Below, piece by piece: positions 1-10,000 of a DNA stretch of 64,000 bases (position 1 is the first letter of the stretch; the number at the start of each line of letters is the position of its first letter). The notes below the pieces were generated by a model, which had not been told where the DNA came from, did no database searches, and worked only from the letters and a program-made list of their open reading frames with translations. A program made the translations under genes and the position numbers. Source of the stretch: Sphaerolaimus hirsutus. Lineage: Eukaryota > Nematoda > Chromadorea > Monhysterida > Sphaerolaimidae. The stretch spans positions 16,681,504-16,745,503 of the forward strand of contig OZ038460.1 of the NCBI GenBank assembly GCA_964036195.1, given 5' to 3'.

Positions 1-74
1 AATTTTGTTCCTGGCGCCGGGCAAAATTATCGCGAAAGCCAAGCCAAAAGCGCCATGGCGCTTTTACATCAATA
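1..74. mobile_element. 3' end of a GGCGCC-rich hAT-like element
   Basis: Contains GGCGCCGGGC, AGCGCCATGGCGCTTTTACA and TCAATAC. This matches the right end (GCGCTTTTACATCACTA) of the delimited copy at 29997-30210. The left part lies outside the window. Confidence 0.55.
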
Positions 75-1093
75 CACAAAATTACATTAAAATACGAACT
101 TTGGGATGGATAATTGTCCAGTCAATACGTGTTGCTTCACTTTTAACTTGTCCACGTATGGAAAGTAGCGTGTTTATGTACCGTAGATCCTCGAATAAGT
201 CCCACTTTGCATATCATTTGACTTTTTCTATGAATTTTACATGACACTTTGCATGACATTTTACAGGGCATTCTAGAGCGTTAGGGGGTGTCCCCTGGCC
301 GCGCAGTCTTTCATTTGAGAGAAAAATACATCATAATTGAATCAAATCAGTTATTATTTTTCAAACTAAGTTATTTCTTATTCAAAAACCTGTGATGCGC
401 AGTTATGTTCAAGTAAGCGTGTAATGTGTACGTTTTTTACGCATACGATTTTCACCGGCGCACTGTATATATATAACGAAATCTGATATTGAATTGCTAC
501 CGTAAGCAAGCGAATGAATACCTAGAATTTTGGACTTGAAAATGGCTTGAAAACGTACAATAATCGTTGACACGACATACATCAAATTGATAAATCACAA
601 CGAAGTACATTCATAAAATTACTGTAGTAATAAACACGAAAGTCCTTGAAAATTTCCGATCGCGATCCATGCATCAAAGTAAACGCATGTACAAAATTTA
701 GACGATACACAAGTTTGAAACTTTTTTTCTTCTCGTCGAAGGAAATGAGTCATTTGAAATACATTGTTTGTAATTGTTCTCTTCTGAATGAATTTGGAAA
801 TTTTTAAGTTTTTTAAAAGAAAAAATAACAGGTGTTTTATACATTTTACACATTAAAACGTACTTACAGCGCTGAATATTCAAATCTTTCAATTTTTGGT
901 CCCAAAAAACTTCAGTGTAAAAAACACCGCATTGTTCATTTGAATGCATCCTTTTTTAGAAATATTCTAATAAATTTCTTCATTGATTCGTTCGCACGAA
1001 TTGTAATCGAATTTCATTGTTCATTTCAGTTCTATTTCTAACGATTAAAAATTTCGTATTTACATAAATTGTGCTTTAATTATTCACATTATA
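75..1093. other. Upstream region of the Tudor gene
   Basis: A/T-rich, with a partial CATTTTACATGACACTTTGC MITE at about 200-300 ending near TGTCCCCTGG. No promoter motif that I would defend. An in-frame stop at 1046 helps fix the gene start at 1094. Confidence 0.5.
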
Positions 1094-4000
1094 ATGCCGT
1101 GGTACGACAATGGCGAATATCCACAGATGGGTGAAAATGTTGTAAGTTTTTTTTTGAAATACCTACCGTATTTCTTCTAATGGAAGGGCTGTCTCCATTA
1201 TAGGGTAAAAAAACTGTTGGAATTTTTCCAAGTGACTAAAAAAATAAAAATGTCAGTGGTCGCTGTTATTACGTGGCTTTGGTCCATTGTTTTGGTACTA
1301 TTTTAAGATCAAATGTTGAATCAATTAATGCTAAGAATTGTCATTTTAATTGACACTAGATGAATTTGTGAAGTAACACTGAAAAACCTTGACAGGAGCT
1401 GCAAAAAATTGGCTGAAAAAATGGCATCCAAAAAGAGGGTGGATAAAATAAAGTAAGGAAAAAATAGAAGGGTGCGATATTAGAAATATTAGAATAAATA
1501 CGGTAGTATTGTTTAGCCTGTATTTGTTTTGTCAGGCCGGATTTTTGAAAAGTACCTACTTTTACATTTCTTTTACGCATTCGTGTGTAAAACAAAACTT
1601 TAAGTATGTAAATACATAACAACACTTTACATTTACACACACTTTGAAAACGTTTGGTTCTTTATACTAATATGCAATTTCGCAGTCTGAAAACACTTGG
1701 GACACGAGAACGGACACTTTGACAATATGCAATGGAAATGGAATGCAGACACAAAAGTCACAAATTTTTGGCACAGGGCCAAATCGATGCCCGCTTGACA
1801 ATAGAGCTGTCAACAATGAAAATTATTGTGAAAATGATGAAATTAACACCAGCACAGGTGACTACTACCTTCAGCCAATAAGTATGAGTGACGCTGAGAA
1901 GTTGGCACAGTGCCAAAATAAGCATTTGGGGGTTGAAAGTTGGTCAGGAGATTATGCCAGTATTGATCTTGATGATCCTGATTTGGTAAGTTGCGTTTTT
2001 TATTTACATGAATGTTCACATGTATTTGATAGTCTGTTAAACTCATATTTACACATTAGTTTACAGCTGATATTTCGAGAACTGATGAATCCGTTTTTGA
2101 ATGCATTCCAGTATCGTGGAGTGCGCATTCCTTCAACTGCTGCTTTTTTGCAATATTTTGGATTGAAAATCTTTAGAAATATATAAACTAATGCCAAAAC
2201 CTGTTTCGAGTAGGGGAGGGGGCCATTCAAGGATCTGCAATTTCAAATTGTAACTACATTTTCATTTTTTCCCACTATTCTCAGCCACCACCGGTGCCGC
2301 TACCAGATTACAAGAAACAAATTCCCAGCCCCTCAAAAACAAATGCCATACTACCTCCAAATAGACCGAATATTGACAGTGCAATAATTTCACCGCTACT
2401 ACGATCATCGGATAGTTCAATATTCCAGTTGACAGCAGATTTTTTGAAAAATGAGGAAAAACTCGGCTTGGCAATGAGCCAAAATTTGATGCAGACGGGC
2501 GATTTGGGCCCGTGCGCAGTTACGGATATTATGAAAGGTTAGGGGATAATTTACTCATCTAATGAAAGACATACCTAATCCTGCGATAGTAGACCGGATG
2601 TTTTATTTTTCAACAAATTTTTTTTTTTGAGAGATCGGACATTTTCACAATGGGTTGATTACCTACTATACGATTATTGCAGTTATAATATATAGATATG
2701 TGAAAAAGTACCTTCAAAACAGCAAAAACACAGACAGCAGTATTATTATAATGGTCGTTAACTTATTTCCTCGTGCTGCTGACAGGGGGGGGGGGATTAT
2801 TCACGTTTTGCGTTGTAAATACCTCTCCATATTATTGAGCCGCTGCTACAACGTACAAGCGAGTGATAATAAAAGTGACACGTAAATACAAGCAAGTGAC
2901 AAAAAGTAAAGGAAAACATCTGTCACTTAGTTGTTGCCTGACTTAGCACTTATCACTGGGGGTGATTGTTTCAGAGTGAGAATTTTGAGAGAAAAACGTG
3001 AAAAATGCAACAATAACCACCATTTATAAGTTTTTACAGCCTTATATAAGGATGTAGATGGTATAAACGATTTTCTAACGTAACACAGTAAGTGTTTTGA
3101 ACATCTGTTATGCATTTCCCGGACCACAAATTCATAGTGCCGATTTAGAGGGGGGTATTTCGAGGAAATACGGTAGTCACTAGCCCCATTTAGGATATCG
3201 GCATCGGATGCTATGCATTTTTCTAAATGAAACATTCCATAATAACTTAATAAGCGTCACCATCAATAAAAAATAAAATTTCCCAAAATATAGAGAAAGC
3301 GATTTCATGCACGAAACATAAAGGAGAAAATCGTTTCTCCTGTTTTATGTACGTTGGTTGTACTCGACTCCGCCTTTTTCTTTTTAAAACATTTTTGTGA
3401 AAGTGCCTGTATGAGTACCGTATTACCTCGAATTATCCCCCCTTGAATTAACCCCCCCTCGAAATACCCCCCCCCCTAAATTTCGGCTGAGGAAATAATA
3501 AACCCACCCTCGAAATACCCCCCCCCCCCCTAAAATTGAGTGTAACGTGAACGTACATGACAAATACCGCAGTTTGTGATCTGTACAATGCAAAACACAC
3601 GTTAAAACTGATGATTAAGTGACGTTAGGGAAAGGTTTTTGTGTATATACAGTAATATACGCCTATAAACACATATAAATCTATGTGATTGTTCGATTTT
3701 TCTACGTCTGCGTATGGGTAATTTCCGATAATTTCTGACGAAATAATAACCCCCCCCCCTCGAATAACCCCCCCCCCCCCTCGAATGACCCCCCTCAAAT
3801 TTTGCTGGCGAAATAATAAACCCACTGGGGGTATTTCGAGGTAATACGGTATCTTGTTCGCTCGTTATGAGCTAAAGACATAAATAGGTATCTAAGTAAT
3901 CTTTGGCACATACCGTATTTGCTTGAATAATTCCCCCCCTTGAATAATTCCCCCCCTCGAATAATCCCCCCTGTAAGATGAGTGAGGAAAACATAATTCC

Positions 4001-7000
4001 CCCGCTCGAATAATCCCCCCCTCAAGGCATACGATCAATTTTTTTGTCTAATTTGGACAAAAATAGCATGTTATTGTGTAAATAAAGCATGTTTTGTCAA
4101 ATGAGTTGATGGAAACATGCTTGAGAATTCTGACGAAATAATAATTCCTCCCCTTGAATAATTCCCCCCCCCCCTTAAATAATCCCCCCCTCAAAAAAGT
4201 CTGACGAAATAATAATCCCCCAGGGGGATTATTCAAGCAAATACGGTACTTTGCGTTCCGCCGAGATAAAGTTATTGTTTCTTTTTGAGTGAAAAGTAAC
4301 GTTACATTTAATTATAAGCTTAATACAATTTCATCTGGGAATGTGAAAAGGATTTCAATTGGAATCCACGAATTAATACCATATTTCGTCTAATAAAGAG
4401 CGTCGTTTTTTTGCGTCAACTTTTTTACCTGCTGTTCTATTGGAGGTGCCGTTCTATTGGAGGCTGCTGTTCTATTTTTGCCTAGGTTTTTTATACAATT
4501 TTCATTTGAATATTATTCATATTTTATTATGAGACTTGAACAATATGAACAAGACTTGTTTTTATATCAGAGCATCAGTTTGTAATTTTATATCAAATGC
4601 AATGCAAATTAACAGCAATATACATCATGTACATTGCATACATGACGTATTTTTTATGTATATGACGTACATCATTCTGAAGGGGGGGGGGGTATTTCGA
4701 GGGGGGGTTTATTATTCCCCCAGCCCATTTTGAGGGGGGGTTAATTCGAGGGGGGGGGGGTTAATTCAAGGGGGGATAATTCGAGGTAATACGGTNNNNN
4801 NNNNNNNNNNNNNNNNNNNNNNNNNNNNNNNNNNNNNNNNNNNNNNNNNNNNNNNNNNNNNNNNNNNNNNNNNNNNNNNNNNNNNNNNNNNNNNNNNNNN
4901 NNNNNNNNNNNNNNNNNNNNNNNNNNNNNNNNNNNNNNNNNNNNNNNNNNNNNNNNNNNNNNNNNNNNNNNNNNNNNNNNNNNNNNNNNNNNNNNTTGAT
5001 CAGGTTTTCCGGAGATATTCACACTGCAGAAGTGAGGGTCGGGTCGAGGCAGGTAGATCCCGTCTGCTGCTGTGGGGGTTCGATATTATAAATATAAATA
5101 TTATTATGTGGCTTTTTCTATTTTTAGCCTATATTATAGCCTTTTTCAAGGTCTAGAAAACAAAAAAAAGTGTGAACATGGCAAAAATAGGTGTAAAATA
5201 GCACAAGGGTACCAAATATCAATAGGCAGTAAAGAAAAGTTACAAAAATAATCATCAAACACAAAACAATTACTGTTGTAAAAAATAATAAGAAAAAATA
5301 AAGGCACGCCGAACTAGTAATTGCAAAAAAAAAATGAGCTGAGTCAGGCAAACACCTTCCATATATTTCTTTCAGTCGAGGCATTTTGGCAGCCATTTTT
5401 GGCCTACAGTGCGCGCAGATGTTTTGCTTTGCATGCGGCGGTCAGCGTCAGCTCCGCCCACTTTCGTGTAAATGCCCACTAGCGCTAACCCCCAAAATCA
5501 CGAACGTTCCGTCAGGCTCGCCTTTTTTTGTGTGTGAGCTCAATAACGACAGTTAAATTTCTACGATTTTTTGCATTTGACAGAGAACGCACATAATTTT
5601 AGCCCCCTGTGCATACGCTCGACCCACAATTCCCATTTTTAAGCGCGTGGTGGTGGGCCTCAAAAGGTTCGTAAAAATCACAAGTTTGTATAGGGAAAGC
5701 CAGCACACACACTAGTTTACCAACACGAAATGCTCGACCATTTTGGTAAACTGTTTTGACAAAACAGAACGAAACACTGTACAAATTTGTACTGTGTTTC
5801 ACACTGTTTTGTCAAAACAGTTTACCAAAATGGTCGAGCATTTCGTGTTGGTAAACTAGTGTGTGTGCGCCCAAAACGACACGCCCGGCCGAGCAAAATT
5901 CACGTGCAGTTTGAGGATGTAGGCTGGCGCGAGTGCGCGGAGTAACAGTGGCACATGGCTCGGTGCCAATACGTACAGGAATTTCTGCGCGCACTATAGA
6001 GTTCGAGGGCTATTTCATGCTCGTACGCTTTTTCTGTTTATTACTGCTGGGCGTTTTGCCAAAAGCGACTATTTTGCACGTTTTATCTAAAAGACAAAAC
6101 GCGCAACCACTGTCGCAATCATGTGACCAAAAAATTGGACACACGACCACGGCTGGTCGCATATCTTAATACTTATAGGGGCCCATCCTATGCACGGGGG
6201 CCACTGGTCGGGAACACCCCCTACATAAAAATACAATCCCAATATAGGAGGTAGAACCCTATATTGAGTTTAGGTGCAGACTTGAGCTCTGGCTGTCTAG
6301 GGAGCTGGTTTTATACTGGGTGGGTGACAGAGGTTAGAGCAGTTACACTAACACAGTGGGAGGAGCCTGCAGGCACCAGCTGGCTCTGTTTGGACATGTT
6401 TGCTGTGGTCTGGAATTGGCTCTAGCTGGCTCTGTACCTCGCTGGTTTGGCAACTTGGTTTTTGCCCAACTGTATCATGGTAACTACCATAGTGGTGATA
6501 TTATTTATCACCACTGTGGTAGTTACCTTGATACAGTTGGGTAAAAACAACCTGGTAGCTGTCAAACACAGTCAAATGTGTAATGTAAAGTAAAGAGTAA
6601 AGTGTCAAATGTAAAGTCAAATGTGAAATGTTAAGTAAAGAGTAAAGTGTCAAATGTAAAGTCAAATGTGAAATGTAAAGTAAAGTGTCAAATGGAAGGT
6701 CAAATGCAAAGTCAAATGTGAAATGTAAAGTAAAGAGTAAAGTGTCAAATGTAAAGTCAAATGTGAAATGTAAAGAAAAGTGTCAAATGTAGAGTCAAAT
6801 GCAAAGTCAAATGTCAAATGTAAAGAAAAGTGTCAAATGTGAAGTCAAATGCAAAGTCAAATGTAAAGTAAAGTGTCAAATGTAAAGTGTCAATTGTGTA
6901 TCCAAATCTTATTTTTTCATATCCAAATCATATGTTTTTGTATCCAAATCTTATTTCGAAAAGTAAGATTTGGATACAAAAACATAAGATTTGGATACAA

Positions 7001-10000
7001 AAAAAAAGATTTGGATACACAATTGACATTTTACTTTACATTTGACACTTCACTTTACATTTGACTTTACCACTACCTATTTAAGACATTTTTAAAATGG
7101 TTCATTGCCCTAAGCTTAAAATGGTTAGTAGGGTTAAGCTTAAAATGGTTAGTAGGGCTAAGCTTAAAATGGTTAGTAGGGCTAAGCTTAAAATGGTTAG
7201 TAGGCCTAAGCTTAAAATGGTTAGTAGGCCTAAGCTTAAAATGGTTAGTAGGGCTAAGCTTAAAATGGTTGGTAGGCCTAAGCTTAAAATGGTTAGTAGG
7301 CCTAAGCCTAAAATGGTTAGTAGGCCTAAGCTTAAAATGGTTAGTAGGTCTAAGCTTAAAATGGTTAGTAGGCCTAAGCTTAATATGGTTAGTAGGGCTA
7401 AGCTTAAAATGGTTGGTAGGCCTAAGCTTAAAATGGTTAGTAGGCCTAAGCTTAAAATGGTTAGTAGGCCTAAGCTTAAAATGGTTAGTAGGCCTAAGCT
7501 TAAAATGGTTAGTAGGCCTAAGCTTAAAATGGTTAGTTGGGCTAATTTTTTACCTAAGCCTAAGCCTAAGCTTAAGCCCAAAATAGTGAATTTTCCTAGA
7601 AAACAGTTGGTAGAATTCTTTTAAGCTTTTTACCATTGCAATATACGACGTTACAGTGCGTTGGCATCGTGCCACCTTTAAGCACGCATTGGCAACGTGC
7701 CAAAAAGAGTTTATTTTCCAACGCACGAGCATGAATAAGCCAAGTTCGAGCCAAGCAAACCAAAAGCAATTTTTTTTTTTTTTTTTTCATGAATTTTCAA
7801 ATTCAGTTAGGGTGGGATAATTTTTTCCGCCCCGCCTTTAATATATTTTATGCTGCAAATTTTATATGACATTGTAGCGTTGTTCTGGCAAATCGGCGGA
7901 GTGTAAGAGTCTAGTGTACCGATTTATTTTAAAGCAAAAATAAAACAAAAATAAAAAAGTGTCCAAGGGCGGCCAGGACGCGGTGATGGCTCTTTTCGAT
8001 TGGGCTAACGGTGTGTTCTCAGATTGCGTTGACAAATGATCAGATCGGACCGCAACAAAATAGTTTCGAGAAAAGCGCACGTTATCTGTAGCGCGCGCCA
8101 TTTCAAACACGTTAAGAGATGCTGGCACTCTACCAAAACATACGTACCGTATATCCTCGAATAAGCCCCCCTCGAATAACTCCCCCCCCCCTGTGAGCTA
8201 GGTGAGGAAAAAATAACTCCCCCTTCGTAAAGTTCCCCCCTGTAAGCTGGGTGAGGAAATAAATAACTCCCCCTCTGATTGGGAGGAAAGGCATAACATT
8301 TTTTTTTAAACGTTTTATGTTGTAAATACAAAAACGGTTTATGGAACCATTTAAGGCTGATTAGTACAATATATTGATAATGAATTTTACTACATGTTCT
8401 GATGAAAAAATAACTCACCCTTCGAATAACGCACCCCTCAAATGACTCCCACTGGAAGACTTCTGACGAAGAACTAAATCCCCTGGGGACTGTTTCGAGG
8501 ATATATGGTAGATTGTTTTCGCTGACATACGCACGGGTCTCCAAGATTTTGGCCTGGACAGATAGCAAATCGCTCCTCCGGAGGGATAGATAGCTGAAAA
8601 ATTTGCTGGGGGGCTCGCGAAGGCAAAATAAATGCGCTTTTTCAATGAATAGAATGGCAGAAAGGGGAAAAATAGCTGGGGGAAAAAGCCAAAATAGGCT
8701 AAAATGGCTAAAAATAGGTATATAAATATGTGTATCGATGAAAGCCGTGATTTTGAAAGTGACAAACTATAAAATGGTATGAAAATAAACGATTTTGAGC
8801 AAAAATTGGGGCAAAATTTCTCAAAAATCGCTCCAGATAGGTATATAGCTGAGCGATTTTTTTTTGGGGGGGCTCAGGGGGTAGTAGCCAAAAAATTTGC
8901 CTCGTGATAGAAAGATATCTGAGCGGCCTCCGGGATAGATAGATAGATAGCTGGCGGATTTGGGGGGGGGGTGTAGCCCCCCCCTAGGAGACCCCTGCAT
9001 ACGCAAATTAAATGGCTGCACGGAATAAAATCAATTGTTGATTGTGTTAAAGTGATTTCATTGAATGTGATCCTTCTGATCCATTGCTTCCAAATTAAGA
9101 CATAAAAAATTGCCTCTGTAAGTAGTGAAAATAAAATTGTACAATTTTAAGTCCATCCTACTTCACCATGTACATTATTTGGTGTGATTTTAAAGCATTA
9201 TTATTTACAAGTAAGACATTGCCCGTTTTAGTATTATTAGCTGGATGAACGGGTTGCCCCAACTGATGTAGATATTATAAACTCAAATGTCAACCAGGGT
9301 CAAAAAACCACAAAAATAATTCCCCCCCCCCCCCCGAATAATCCCCCTTTAGGCATATGATGAAGTTTTTCCATCCATTGCTAATTTAAGTGTAGGCTCA
9401 GCAACGTTTAGTCTCCCTAATTATTTCAATATTCATGTAAAAAAATTCCAGGTGGCCAACAGTCGATGCGATGGCTCAGATATCCATTTGAATCGCGCGA
9501 AAGTCCGACGTACAAATCAACGGAATACGAGATAATTTCGTCAGCCGATATCACGAAAATTGTTGTGCGCATTGATCAGGATCTGTACACTAAGGTTGGA
9601 TCAGGGGTCTCCAATGGGGCGGGGGCTGGGGGAGGGGTTACCCCCCAAACCTAGCTATCCATCTATCCCGGAGGCCAAATTTTGGGCTACAACCCCCTAA
9701 CCCCCCCCCCAAATCGACCAGCTATCTACCTATCTGGAGCGATTTTTGAGAAACTACACCAATTGTTGCGCAAAATCGCCATCTTTCGTAGATTCGTACC
9801 TTTTTATAGATTTTCACCTGCATAGTTTCAAGACTAACCTTTTCAGTGGCGTAGCCTAGGGGGGGGGGGGGGGCGGCCGCCCCCCCCCCTTCCCGGGTCG
9901 GATATAAAAGTTGCCGAGAATGGCACTTTTCTATACCGATTTTGTAGGTTGTTTTCAAAAAATTTGCGCGCGCATTTCGCCCCTCACAATCTATCTGATT

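Larger units (their letters stand above)
2600..9451. other. Tudor intron 3: repeat cluster with assembly gap
   Basis: The 6.9-kb intron contains several C-rich fold-back elements (3147-3175 end fragment, 3416-3851, 3911-4248, 4680-4795, 8145-8510), the N gap, a 164-bp palindrome (5704-5867), an inverted repeat (6454-6552), a short-motif array (6575-7070), a 24-bp tandem array (7097-7560) and a hAT-like element (8534-8997). Short open frames here match no family that I recognise. Confidence 0.7.

Noticed and set aside
3421..3535. CRISPR-like array in the regular C-run blocks
   Set aside because: Spacing is irregular, there are no unique spacers, the genome is eukaryotic, and the blocks are arms of a dispersed fold-back element.
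7552..7570. True telomere in CCTAAGCCTAAG
   Set aside because: Only about three units inside a chromosome arm next to a decaying 24-bp satellite.
7102..7581. Long open frames on both strands with 8-residue repeats
   Set aside because: They come from a 24-bp tandem repeat whose length is a multiple of three; no other coding sign.
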